Below are positions 54,811 to 64,000 of a stretch of DNA of 64,000 nt, piece after piece. The position numbers were made by a program, and so were the translations under genes. The DNA comes from Pinguiococcus pyrenoidosus. Lineage: Eukaryota > Sar > Pinguiophyceae > Pinguiochrysidales > Pinguiochrysidaceae. How positions within the stretch are numbered: position 1 is the stretch's first letter; the number at the start of each line of letters is the position of its first letter. The DNA lies in NCBI GenBank assembly GCA_019677205.1, contig JAAMXY010000127.1:101791-165790 (forward strand), given 5' to 3'. The notes beneath the pieces were generated by a model. That model was not told the origin of the DNA. It searched no databases and was given only the letters and a program-made list of their open reading frames with translations.

Positions 54811-57524
54811 ATGGCGATCTCGCCGCCAGTGGCGCTCAGCGCGGTGCTCTGTCTGGGAGACGTGCTGGTGCGCCCACTTTCAGTGCGCCGACGGTCACCA
54901 AAGCGCCTTAAGGACACGCGAGGACTCATCACATGTCGCGTGCTTGTCTCTAGATTGGAGTGCTACTGCTAGCTCACGCAGCGAGAGATCAGCTCATCGA
55001 CTACCGGGACGTCACGGACATGGCGATGCTCAGCGCGTCCGCCCTGCGCCTCTTGTTCCTGCCGCTTGCGGCCTGGAAGGAGTGGACGAGCCTCTACGAC
55101 CTCGCCGGTGTCTTAAGCATAGCTCTAGGGATCACGCTGCTGGTGCTGAACGCCAAAGAGGACGACGACGACACTGTGGCGGCGTACTCCGTCTGGACGG
55201 CCATGCCCGCGCTCGAGGTGCTGGCGATGGCGTTCATGCCGCAGATCCTCCAGGTCTGGAGCTTCATCGCGCCGCCGCAAAGCGGCAAAAGGAGGGGCAA
55301 GCTCGGAGGAGACGACGAAGAGCGTGTAGATGCGTATCTGAGTGGAGATGGTAACGGTGCAGCTACTGCAGGGTTTCGTTGATGCCCATCATAATGCTTG
55401 GCTCCATTTGAAGGACGGAGCGCAACGCAGCCACTGCTGGAAGACGAGGAAAGTAAGCTGACTGCTGCTGGAGGAGAGGAGGCGGAGGAGGAGGGGGAGG
55501 AGCAGCAGGAGGAGGAGGAGGAGGAGGAGAAGTCACATGCTAGCTTTGGCCGACTGCTGCAGACTTCGAAGCCAGAGCGGCACATCTTGTTCGTCGGCGT
55601 AGTTGCTCTGTTCTTCAGCGTGCTGTCAACGCTAGCCTTCCCGTATTACCTCGGATCCATCATCGACAATGCCGCTGACGACGAGAAGTCGCATGGCGAG
55701 CGCAGGCGGGCGCTCACGAGCGGCATCGTGCAGCTGCTGATCATCGTCCTGGTCGGCAACGTGTTCACCTTCATCCGAGGCACCGCATTCACCCTCGCCG
55801 GCGAACGAGTCGTCGCTCGAATGCGGAGAGAGCTGTATCAAGCGATCCTTGCACAGGAGACGGCCTTCTTCGACTCGCAAGAAACCGGCGAGCTCATGAA
55901 TCGGCTGAGCGCCGACACCACGGTGATCCAGTCCGCCTGCACCGTGAACATCAGCATGGGCCTGCGCGCTCTGGCCAGCATCGTGCTCAGCATCATCCTG
56001 CTTTTCATCACGAGCTGGAAGCTCACCCTCGTGATGATGGCGGTTGTACCGGCGATTGTCGTGGGCGCCATTCTCTTCGGGCGCTACGTCAAGACGATCT
56101 CCAGGAAGTACCAGGACGCCCTCGCGATCGCCGCGTCGGCGAGCCAGCAGGCCCTCAGCAACATCCGGACCGTCCGGTCGTTCGGAGCGGAGAAGAAGGA
56201 GCAGCTGAGATACAACGGGAACATTGATGAGACCTACCAGCTCGGCGTGAAGAAGGCGGTCGGATACGGCCTGTTTGCTGGCGGAACGTCCACCGCTGGC
56301 TACATCGGCATCATCGGCGTGCTTTGGTACGGCGGCGTCCAGGTCGTCAATGGCGCGTTGACGGCGGGCGACCTCTTCTCTTTCCTGGTGTACACCATCA
56401 CCATCGCCATGTCCCTGGCCGCGGTGTCGTCTCTTTTCACCGAGTTCATGAACGCCATTGGCGCCTCGGAGCGCGTCTTCCAGCTGATAGATCGGGAGCC
56501 CGAGATCGTCAACGACGTCGGGATCGCGCCGGCGCATCAGATGATCGGCAAGATCGAGATTTCGAACGTCAGTTTCACGTATCCCGCTCGGCCCGACGCC
56601 CCCGTCTTACGAGACTTTTCGCTGACCGTGAACCCGCGCGAGACCGTCGCGTTGGTGGGGCAAAGCGGCAGCGGAAAGTCGACCGTGCTCGCTCTGATCC
56701 AGCGGCTCTACGACATTTCGGAAGGGTCGCTCAGGATTGATGACGTCCCCGTCACCGAGCTGAACAGCCGGTATATGCGAAAGTACATCGGGGTCGTCGC
56801 GCAGGAGCCGGAGCTCTTTGGGGGCACGATCCGCGAAAACATCCTCTACGGATCGGAGGCGGCGTACCTGGCCGCGAATGGCGTCGTGGACGAAATGCCG
56901 TGGAGGGCGCGGCGGGGAGACCGGAGAGCGGCCATCCCGGAGGAGCTCGTTCCGGAAGAGAAGTTGAGGGAAGTCGCGAGCATGGCGAATTGCTTGACCT
57001 TCATTGAGGAGTTCCCCGACAAGTTCGACACGCTCGTTGGGGAGAAGGGCGTGCATCTGAGCGGAGGGCAGAAGCAACGGGTCGCCATCGCACGGGCACT
57101 GTTGTGCGACCCGAAGATTCTCCTGCTGGTACGTCTTTCGAGGAGAGGCGGACCTCGCTTCTGCTGCGGGAAGCCCGCTTACCTAACCGTACCTCTCGAT
57201 GTTCAGGATGAGGCGACGTCAGCTCTGGATGCGGATAGTGAGTACTTGGTCCAGCAGGCGATCGACCGCACCATGGCGGACCGCACGGTGATCATCATCG
57301 CCCATCGCCTCTCGACTGTCCGCGACGCTGACCGCATCGTTGTGATGCGGCACGGAGAGATTTTGGGAATCGGCCGGCACGAGGAGCTGCTGAAGAGCAA
57401 CGAGACATACCAGCAGCTAGTGCAGAGACAACTGCAGGGCAACGGAGATGGGAAAAAAGGCATCTCCGCCAATAGATCGTCGTGGCAAAGCTTCGGCTGG
57501 AAGAGTCCTTCGAGCGACAAGTGA
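54811..57524 (+). CDS. TAP/ABCB-type half ABC transporter with an N-terminal TMD0
   Basis: Exons 54811-54882, 54954-55350, 55414-57128 and 57207-57524 give about 833 residues. The first donor could also lie 12 nt earlier. The first 150 residues carry about four hydrophobic segments (PPVALSAVLCLGDVLV, LRLLFLPLAAW, YDLAGVLSIALGITLLVL), like the TMD0 of TAP and TAPL. An acidic linker of Glu repeats follows (GGA repeat, 55479-55530), then a six-helix core and the ATPase with GQSGSGKST, VVAQEPELF, LSGGQKQRVAIARAL, KILLLDEATSALD (split by the last intron) and AHRLS. An insertion of about 30 residues (DEMPWRARRGDRRA) separates the Q-loop and signature. It must act as a dimer, probably exporting peptides or small molecules from an internal organelle. 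Confidence 0.88.
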
Positions 57525-58267
57525 CGCGCCGACGGGCGACGGACGTGAATGCGTCCCGCCGAGCTGCTGTAGGTGGGTGTGCGCATGTATGCTGTATAGG
57601 AAGATGTTGGTCCGCAGAGGGCAGCGACTCGGTGGCCGCAGATTTTGTTGTGAATCCCTTGTGGTTTCCTGGTTTAGGCCTGCTCGTAGCTCAAAGCAAA
57701 ATCATCTTTGCAATGATATTTGGACACAAGTCTCGCCCTTCTGGGTTCTTAGCTTCATGTCCTTCGGCTCAGAACATAAATTCCTTCCAGAATCGAGCAG
57801 ATAATGAGATCGTGAGGACACGTCCGGGATAGTTGAAGGTGACTCCGGCGCAGCAACGCCACTGGCTCGTCATGTCTCTACGTCAATCGCGACGAAGATG
57901 CTGCGGACAACATCATCGCGAGCATTTCCCTGCTCATGGCCGAGTCTGTACGGGGAATGTACTGCATGTATTGTCCCCTCGCGTAAGGGACGCGAGGTGC
58001 ACATGTAGCAGACGTATGAAGAGGGGACTGTTACTTTTCAGATAGCTTTTCAGACGCACTCTTATCTAGGCTTCTTCCACCTCTGGCTACTTTTTCAGAA
58101 GCTACTTCGCGGACATAGGTACAGGAGGAGCATCGTTCCGGCAGCTTTCGCCACACTATAGGGGTAGAGAAGCCTGCAGCCAGACTACCATCAACTCATA
58201 CACAAAGACGATCAACTGTTCTCCACTTCGAAGAACACCTCCGGCGGAACTGCTCAGCTCCACGACA
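57525..58267. other. Convergent 3' spacer
   Basis: This lies between the stops of the ABC transporter and the AGC kinase. Frames over 57448-57832 overlap the end of the transporter and look like UTR. No gene or repeat stands out. Confidence 0.5.
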
Positions 58268-59872
58268 TCAGTTGCTTGCGGACGACGAAGGGCTAGGCGG
58301 CCCCGGCAAGTGGACCACGGAATCCGCCGCAACGGGATACTGGCTGAAGATACTATTCCCCAGCTCCCTAAGCACACTAAGCTTCTCGGTGTTGAGCGGG
58401 GATGCATTCTTCATCATGCCCGACTCTGCACACAGTTCCACGGGCAGACCTGCCAACTGCTTCTCCACGTGCTTCGGCAGGTATCGCAGACTGGGGATGC
58501 CGTCCTCGTCATCTTCGGAACCGCTACTATCGGATCGTCTCGCTCTGAACCTCTGGATGAAGGAGGACACGGCCTTCCGGACGCCCCGGTCTTTGTGGGG
58601 CAGCGGCCCGACGCCATCAATCAGCTCGTCGAGAACGACCGCTCCAAGAGGCGCGAAGAAGTCGCACTGCTTCACGCAGGCGTCGTACGCGCCGTTGCTC
58701 GCGAAGATGCTGTCCGGCGAGGACAAGCACGGCGACGCAACCCCGTCCTCGCTCTCGCTCTGCGCCGGGCCACCTTCCATGGTCCTTGCCATTTCCGCAG
58801 CGGACAGGACGGCACGCTGCGCGGCGGCGAAGCCCACCCTCTTGGATGGCGTCTTCTGGAGCAGTCCCTTGATGAATTCCTTCGAGTCGCGGGAGAGCTG
58901 TGCCGGCAACATCGGCGTTTCCATGAGGATTCGGGTGAAGGTGGAGTGGCGCGAGCTGGGCACCGGCTCCTTCGCGTTGCATTCACTGCCAGGCGGCTCC
59001 TGCGGCCAAGTGGTCTTCACCAGCGACTCCCTCGCCCGAATCTTCTGCGCCATCTCCTCCACTTGCGGCAGGGTCCTCTCATGGAAAGGTGCGCAGCCCG
59101 TGAGCAGCTCGTAGGTGAGGCACCCAAGCGCCCAGAGGTCCACTTCCGGCCCGTAGCCGTGGCCCCGCAGCACATCGGGAGCCACGTAGTCGTCGGAGCC
59201 GCAGAGCGTGTAGAGCTTCGCCACCCCTTCGTCGCCCTCGTGTCTCTCGTTCATGTCCACGGCGAGGCCAAAGTCGGCGAGGCGCACGTGGCCGCGGCCG
59301 CACAGCAGCACATTCTCCGGCTTGAGGTCCCGGTACACGATGCCCCGCTCGTGGCAGTGCTCCAGAGCCAGCAGCACCTCCGCGGCGTAGAAGCGCGCGG
59401 TGGCCTCGGCGAAGCGGCCTCGCTTCCGGAGGTGCGAGTACAGGTCTCCGTTCACGGCCAACTCGGTCATCAGGTGCAGGTGCGTGGAGGTCTGGAAGGC
59501 CTTGAGCTGCGTCAGGATGAAGGGGTGCGTGTGGACGCGGTTGAGGATCCGGCACTCCTCGGCCACCTGCGCCGCCTTGCCCTTGAAGATCACTTGCGTC
59601 TTGCTCATGCTTTTCAAAGCGCAGAACTTCGCGGCCACGCCCTCCGCGCCGAAGTACACGCGAGACAGGTGCACACGTCCGAATGCGCCGTCCCCGATCA
59701 GGCGCAGCAGCTCCACTCTCTCCAGCGGCAGCGACAAGCGCCGCTTGCGCGGGCCCACACTCTCCACAGCAGACACCCCCGCCGCCCGACGCTCACCCCG
59801 CGCGCCCTCCGCGCCTTCCGCGCCCTCCGGCGCCGCAGAGGCGCCGCGCGCCGGACCGTCCACTGCTGGCAT
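58268..59872 (-). CDS. AGC-group serine/threonine kinase
   Basis: 534 residues in one exon. After an Ala/Gly/Arg-rich leader the kinase domain starts at about residue 50: VELLRLIGDGAFGRV, CALKSMSK, ELAVNGDLYSHLRKRGRF, IVYRDLKPENVLL, LADFGLAVDM, LCGSDDYVAPDVL, VDLWALGCLTYELLTGCAPF. All catalytic residues are present. The usual GTPEYMAPE is SDDYVAPD. A long insertion before the last kinase helix (EEPPGSECNAKEPVPSSRHS) and a Ser-rich, acidic C-tail (SDSSGSEDDEDG) replace a clear hydrophobic motif. It is related to PKA/PKG-type kinases but not assignable to a subfamily. A 524-codon antisense frame covers the whole gene and is treated as a shadow. Confidence 0.85.
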   Translation of the reverse strand: MPAVDGPARGASAAPEGAEGAEGARGERRAAGVSAVESVGPRKRRLSLPLERVELLRLIGDGAFGRVHLSRVYFGAEGVAAKFCALKSMSKTQVIFKGKAAQVAEECRILNRVHTHPFILTQLKAFQTSTHLHLMTELAVNGDLYSHLRKRGRFAEATARFYAAEVLLALEHCHERGIVYRDLKPENVLLCGRGHVRLADFGLAVDMNERHEGDEGVAKLYTLCGSDDYVAPDVLRGHGYGPEVDLWALGCLTYELLTGCAPFHERTLPQVEEMAQKIRARESLVKTTWPQEPPGSECNAKEPVPSSRHSTFTRILMETPMLPAQLSRDSKEFIKGLLQKTPSKRVGFAAAQRAVLSAAEMARTMEGGPAQSESEDGVASPCLSSPDSIFASNGAYDACVKQCDFFAPLGAVVLDELIDGVGPLPHKDRGVRKAVSSFIQRFRARRSDSSGSEDDEDGIPSLRYLPKHVEKQLAGLPVELCAESGMMKNASPLNTEKLSVLRELGNSIFSQYPVAADSVVHLPGPPSPSSSASN

Positions 59873-61320
59873 GCTTTCGCTTAGTCACGCGCACTGAGCG
59901 AGGCGCGACAAAGTCGCCACCAGCGCCGCACCAAGCGCCCCACGCCCTCCTCAGGCGAGCGCGGCGGAGCGGACGAGATGAGAGAAGCTGAGAAGTTAGC
60001 CCAGTCTGGGAGTCGCAGAGTGGAGCTCGAGAAGCGTGTTCCGGCGGTCACGTTGGGCGAAGCGCGCCCTCGGATTGGCCGGCGGGAAGGACGGACAAGC
60101 GACTCGATCGGTTCCCGCGGCATTCGTTGGCTGAGCAGCGAGCTGGAGAGGAAAACAGATTTGGCTTCGCCAGGCGTGGCCGTGTGCGCGGTGGATTAGG
60201 GCGCGAGAAAAGGTCGTCTGAAACGAGCCGCAACCAATGGCAAGCAAGTCAAGGTGTCACCAAAAATTTTGTCCGCGAATGATGGAGCGGGCTGTTGCCG
60301 CAAAGTGACTGAGGACCCATTGAATGCCCGACTGCGCTGGAACGGCAACCCAACGTTGTCGTTAGTTTGATGCGGTTGGGAGCTACCTTGCCATCAAAGG
60401 CGAAGTGCTCGAAGTGATTGGCCTAATCCGAATGAAGCTTGTCGTGATTGGCTTGTACGATCTGTCCTTGCCGTGACGTCCAAACAGCGCGACACGAAGT
60501 CGCTGATGACGCGACACGGCCTGGGAAACGCGCTCCCGACGATCTCGCTGTCTATTCGGAGTCTTGCCAGCGATGCTTGCCACGGAACGCAGCGTGGGCG
60601 ATGTTGGGATGGATACGTGAGGGAGACGAAGCTTTGCAGGAAGAAGAGATCACAGGAAGAAAGAAAGAAAGAAAGAAAGCCACGGCTGATTTCGTTTCCA
60701 AACTCCAGCAAGCGTGGCTTCGGCTTCTCCTGCGCAAATGCTACGCGTCACACGGACACCGGGAGTTCTGGAGACTCTTTGCTTTGTTTTCGGTACGAAG
60801 TAGCTCTCGTTCTACACTGAGTATGCTTCTTGAACTCGACTCGACTAGACTAGACTCAGACTGACAACGCTACTGAGACAGATCCAACACACAAGGACTT
60901 GCCAGAACCTCCGGCCAGGCTCGGACGAAGGTTGCAGCAGACCGGGCTTTGATTCGGCGAGGGAGAGAACGCTTTCAGCGGCTTCGTCAGCCTTCACACT
61001 TCCACACAAGCTTGGCTGCGGTACCAATTTTATCGGCCCGTGCATACCTGATGAGGACTCCAACACTCGCAGACTTCATCCCGTCAACACTTCAACAACG
61101 AAAACCAGAGGAACCAGTAAAGGCAGGACAGCCAGACAAGCCAGAAAACCTGCAAAAACTGCAAAAACTGCAAAAACTGCAAGAAAAATGCAAAAAAGTG
61201 CAAAAACTGCACAAGGAGCTGCACGGAGTCATTCAATGGCATGCAGTTCTTGCCATCGTCTCTCAACGCTTCGCAGGTGTGCGAATGCTCCGATTTTTTG
61301 CTTGCGTGGTAGAACCGCAC
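59873..61320. promoter_or_regulatory. Spacer upstream of the AGC kinase with four CCAAT boxes and simple repeats
   Basis: CCAAT or ATTGG at 60074-60078, 60234-60238, 60417-60421 and 60447-60451. The last two lie in a repeated gtgattgg context 30 bp apart. An AAGA microsatellite lies at about 60656-60679. Several overlapping frames at 60448-60864 and 60949-61320 show no motif, so I do not call a gene. Confidence 0.4.
61150..61211. repeat. 9-bp tandem repeat (ctgcaaaaa)
   Basis: About seven copies of ctgcaaaaa, with one or two imperfect units, just past the 3' end of the nuclease gene. On the minus strand it produces a false FLQFLQFLQ frame. Confidence 0.9.
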
Positions 61321-64000
61321 TCACAGACTAGGCAGTTCCACGTTCATGGAGATCAGATCACTGGGAAGAGCAGAGACCGCGGCGGACGTGACGTTGGCAG
61401 GATCAACCCAGCCTCCGGCCCACGTGACTCCGTGAATGAAGCTGAGACTCGAGTCAGCACACAGCTCGTATATGAGAACCGAGTCTCCCTCCGGCGACAG
61501 CGCGAAGCTGCCCTCCGCAGGTTGCCACGCTTGGCTTTCCATGTCGAAGAGGATGATTTCTCCCGGTAGGACGCCTCCGGCAGGTGCAGTGTAGAGCACC
61601 GTCCCTTCATCGTTCCGGAACGAGTTCCCACTGACATACCCGTTGTCGGTCATGTTGAGTTGTGTATTTGCAGGAATCCTCACGAAAGTCACGAGCGCGA
61701 CGGTGTCGGGATCGCCGGACGTCAATCCTACGATCATGACGTCTCCTGGCTTGAAGAAGCCGCAAGCAGAGCGCGAAGGCGCTACTGTGGAAGCAGCCGC
61801 CGGGCTTTGCGATGGACTTCTACTGACGACTGTTGTTGGGCGGCTCGTTGGCTTGCTCGTAGGGTGGGTCGTTGGGCTCCGCGATGGACTGTTCGCTGGA
61901 CTCCTCGACGGATAATTCGTCGGGTTGCTTGACGAATCGCCCGAGGGACTGCTCGACGGTCTGCTTGTTGGACTGCTCGATGGACTGCTTGTCGGACTGC
62001 CCGACGGTTTGCTTGATAGCATAGGAGACGGTCGAAAGGTAGGCAACAAGGAGTCGGTGGCCGTTGGACTTGGTGTCAACCCCGTTGACGGAGGTTGCGT
62101 TGGGCTGAACGTCGGACTCCGCGATGGAAATGGAGAAGGCCTTAGTGTTGGCTCAGAAGAATCGGTAGTCGTCGGATTCAGTGTTGGTCCGGGCGTCGGA
62201 CTTGGCGTCGGGATGACAGAAGGGCTGTGCGACAGACTCGCAGTCGGGCTTGACGAAGGAACCGCAGAAGCAGTAGCCGCCGGACTTGGTGTCGGCATCG
62301 GTGTTGTCGTCGTCACGCTAAAGTCGGATGAGAGCTGCGACACCTGCGTGAGATCGATGAAGCTGTTCGACGAGATCCAGTTGCTCGCGTCGTTGATCAG
62401 ACCCTGCAGCGTAGCGACGCTGCCGGTCGTGCTTCCCGCGTAGTAGCTGTTGTCCTGGTCTGGCAGCAGTACGTTCATACCGACCAGGTCGCTCGGAAGC
62501 GCCGAGACAGACGACGATGTCACCGCAGCCGCATCGACCCAGCCGCTGGGGCCCCATGTGACGCCGTGAACGAAGCTGAGCGACGAGTCGGCGCACTCTT
62601 CGTAGAGTAGCACCGAGTCTCCGCTGGCCGAGAGCGCGAAGGATCCAGACACGCTCTGCCACTCCGGCGCGCTGATGTCGTAGAAGACGATGGCTCCTGG
62701 CGACAGTCCTCCCGCCGGCGCGGTGTATCGCACGGTGCCTTCGTTCGCTCGGAAGGAGCTGCCGCTGATGTATCCGTTGTCGGTCATGAGGATCTCGGTT
62801 CCCGCGGCGATGCTTGCGAGGGCCACGAGCACTACAGTATCAGGATTGTCCGAAGTCTGCCCGACGATCATCAGGTCTCCAGGAGCGAGAGCGCCACAGG
62901 TTGAGGAGGTAGGACTCCGTGTAGGACTACTGCTCGTTGTGCTTGTCGGACTTGGCGTCGGCTCTGGGGCAGGGTTCAACGATGGAGTCGGCGTTGCACC
63001 TACCGTGGGAATTGACGATGGACCCGATGTTGGAGTTGACGTTGGGTCATCCGACACATTCGCAGTTGGACTTGGCGAAGGAACCGCAGAAGCAGTAGCC
63101 GCCGGACTTGGTGTCGGCATCGGTGTTGTCGTCGTCACGCTAAAGTCGGATGAGAGCTGCGACACCTGCGTGAGATCGATGAAGCTGTTCGAAGACACCC
63201 AGTTGCTCGCGTCGTTGATCAGATCCTGCAGCGTGGAGACGCTGCCGGACGTAGCCGCGCTGTAGTAGTGATTGTCGGCGGACGACAGCTCGACATTCAT
63301 GCTGATCAGCTCACTCGGGAGCGCCGAGACAGTGGTTGACGTCACTTCCGCTGGAGACACCCAGCCACTGTTCGCGAAGTTGGCACCATGAATAAAGCTG
63401 AGCGACGAGTCCACGCATTCCTGGTAGAGAAGCACGGAGTCGCCGCTGACGGAGAGGGCAAAGGTCCCATCTGCCGACTGCCACCCAGCGGCGCCGCTCT
63501 GGTAGGTGACAAGGTCTCCTGGCGCCAGTCCCCCGGCCGGAGCCGTGTATCGCACAGTGCCTTCGCCGGTGCGGAAGGAGTTGCCGCTGATGTATCCGTT
63601 GTCGGTCATAAGGAACTGCGTTCCCTCAGGAATGCTGGTCAGGGCGACGAGCACCACCGTGTCGGGGTTGTCAGACGACACCCCCACAATCATTATGTCT
63701 CCAGGACGAAGCGATCCGCAGCTCGTGGCAGTCGGTGACGACGATGGCGAGTCAGTCGTAAGCGAGCACTGCCCATCCTGCGTCTCAGAGCACGTCGTGC
63801 AAGCGCAAGGAGCAGGAGCGTCGAACAGCTGGGAGACGAGACTCGGATGGTCGATGAACGGGTTGCGGTTGCCTTGGAAGTCCCTGCAGATCGTGTCGGT
63901 GCGCGCGATCTCGGCGGCGTCGACGGGGTCGGCTGTGTGCCATGCCAGCAGGTCCGTGAGGCGACCCATGTACTCGGAGAACTGGCACGGACAGTCGGAG
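61321..64000 (-). CDS. Secreted endonuclease I-like protein with three repeated beta-rich domains (5' end outside window)
   Basis: The frame is open from the right edge to the stop at 61321 (at least 892 residues). The start lies outside. The first visible part (DPVDAAEIARTDTICRDFQGNRNPFIDHPSLV) is the C-terminal end of the bacterial-type endonuclease I (EndA/NucM/Vvn) fold, where QGNRNPFIDHP is characteristic. The upstream catalytic HNL/RN...E motifs must lie beyond the window. Then come a Cys-rich stretch (CACTTCSETQDGQC) and three copies of a roughly 190-residue domain opening PGDxMIVGxxSxxPDTVxLVxxxxIPxxTxxxMTDNGYxSGxSFR and EGTVxYTAPAGG. The copies are joined by Ser/Pro/Thr linkers (SPSSSPTSRPSSSPSG). 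The third copy is cut short (ISMNVELPSL). An extracellular DNA-scavenging role is likely from the family; what the repeat domain does is unknown. Confidence 0.8.
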   Translation of the reverse strand, partial: SDCPCQFSEYMGRLTDLLAWHTADPVDAAEIARTDTICRDFQGNRNPFIDHPSLVSQLFDAPAPCACTTCSETQDGQCSLTTDSPSSSPTATSCGSLRPGDIMIVGVSSDNPDTVVLVALTSIPEGTQFLMTDNGYISGNSFRTGEGTVRYTAPAGGLAPGDLVTYQSGAAGWQSADGTFALSVSGDSVLLYQECVDSSLSFIHGANFANSGWVSPAEVTSTTVSALPSELISMNVELSSADNHYYSAATSGSVSTLQDLINDASNWVSSNSFIDLTQVSQLSSDFSVTTTTPMPTPSPAATASAVPSPSPTANVSDDPTSTPTSGPSSIPTVGATPTPSLNPAPEPTPSPTSTTSSSPTRSPTSSTCGALAPGDLMIVGQTSDNPDTVVLVALASIAAGTEILMTDNGYISGSSFRANEGTVRYTAPAGGLSPGAIVFYDISAPEWQSVSGSFALSASGDSVLLYEECADSSLSFVHGVTWGPSGWVDAAAVTSSSVSALPSDLVGMNVLLPDQDNSYYAGSTTGSVATLQGLINDASNWISSNSFIDLTQVSQLSSDFSVTTTTPMPTPSPAATASAVPSSSPTASLSHSPSVIPTPSPTPGPTLNPTTTDSSEPTLRPSPFPSRSPTFSPTQPPSTGLTPSPTATDSLLPTFRPSPMLSSKPSGSPTSSPSSSPTSRPSSSPSGDSSSNPTNYPSRSPANSPSRSPTTHPTSKPTSRPTTVVSRSPSQSPAAASTVAPSRSACGFFKPGDVMIVGLTSGDPDTVALVTFVRIPANTQLNMTDNGYVSGNSFRNDEGTVLYTAPAGGVLPGEIILFDMESQAWQPAEGSFALSPEGDSVLIYELCADSSLSFIHGVTWAGGWVDPANVTSAAVSALPSDLISMNVELPSL
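62254..62370. repeat. 117-bp perfect direct repeat, copy A (copy B at 63076-63192)
   Basis: Every base matches between the two copies, which lie 822 bp apart in the nuclease gene. The block spans the end of a Ser/Pro linker and the end of a repeat domain. Confidence 0.9.
63076..63192. repeat. 117-bp perfect direct repeat, copy B
   Basis: Identical to 62254-62370. Flanking sequence is similar but diverged, so the identity is local. Confidence 0.9.

Noticed and set aside
58310-59884. 524-codon plus-strand frame opposite the AGC kinase
   Set aside because: Mirror of a well-conserved kinase gene; composition (RHLRLEV, QQHLR) is shadow-like.
61084-61320. Minus-strand FLQFLQFLQ hydrophobic peptide
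   Set aside because: Generated by the ctgcaaaaa tandem repeat.
61949-62060. Plus-strand GLLDGLLVG repeat protein
   Set aside because: Antisense reading of the Ser/Pro/Thr linker of the nuclease gene.

Overview
The window is nuclear DNA from a eukaryotic alga. Genes lie on both strands, are packed tightly and are split by short GT-AG introns, mostly 50-110 nt. About half of the multi-exon genes only become readable after splicing. Several products begin with a signal peptide followed by a cleavage site resembling the ASAFAP motif (TANAF, SARALAP, LAAGF), as expected for import into a complex red-lineage plastid. A plant-type IspG points to plastid isoprenoid synthesis. CFAP46, a DM10-repeat EFHC-like protein and a DPY30-like coiled-coil protein point to motile cilia. 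A photosynthetic flagellate (stramenopile, haptophyte or cryptophyte grade) fits; I cannot name the species. There is one 45-N assembly gap inside a CT microsatellite.

Layout. 1-7.7 kb: a partial EF-hand-like gene, a coiled-coil protein made of repeated RPEL modules, then three small minus-strand genes with ubiquitin/p97 themes (an SVIP-like VIM protein, a pVHL beta-domain protein, a myristoylated ubiquitin-like protein), then a KCTD-type BTB protein. 8-15.4 kb: a plastid Mpv17/PMP22-family protein divergent from ispG, then phosphopantothenoylcysteine decarboxylase. 16-28.6 kb: an unknown basic/acidic protein, a degenerate trehalose-phosphate synthase/phosphatase, a G-protein-coupled-receptor-kinase-like kinase ending in a CAAX box, oligopeptidase B, an unknown coiled-coil protein and a tail-anchored microprotein. 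28.8-46 kb: AFG2/SPATA5 AAA ATPase, OHCU decarboxylase, the very large CFAP46, a DPPF methyltransferase, the EFHC-like protein and a GT64 exostosin-like glycosyltransferase. 46.8-64 kb: SMC3, a CLC chloride channel, a TAP-like ABC half-transporter, an AGC kinase, and a secreted endonuclease-I protein with three repeat domains that runs off the right edge.

These genes do not form one pathway. Shared themes are cilia (DPY30 protein, CFAP46, EFHC-like), plastid import (IspG, Mpv17-like, possibly the methyltransferase) and ubiquitin/AAA-ATPase proteostasis (SVIP-like, VHL-like, UBL, AFG2). Most neighbours are divergent or convergent pairs, and the divergent spacers repeatedly carry CCAAT boxes. 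Exon joins were chosen so that splice sites, reading phase and family conservation agree. They are predictions without transcript support.
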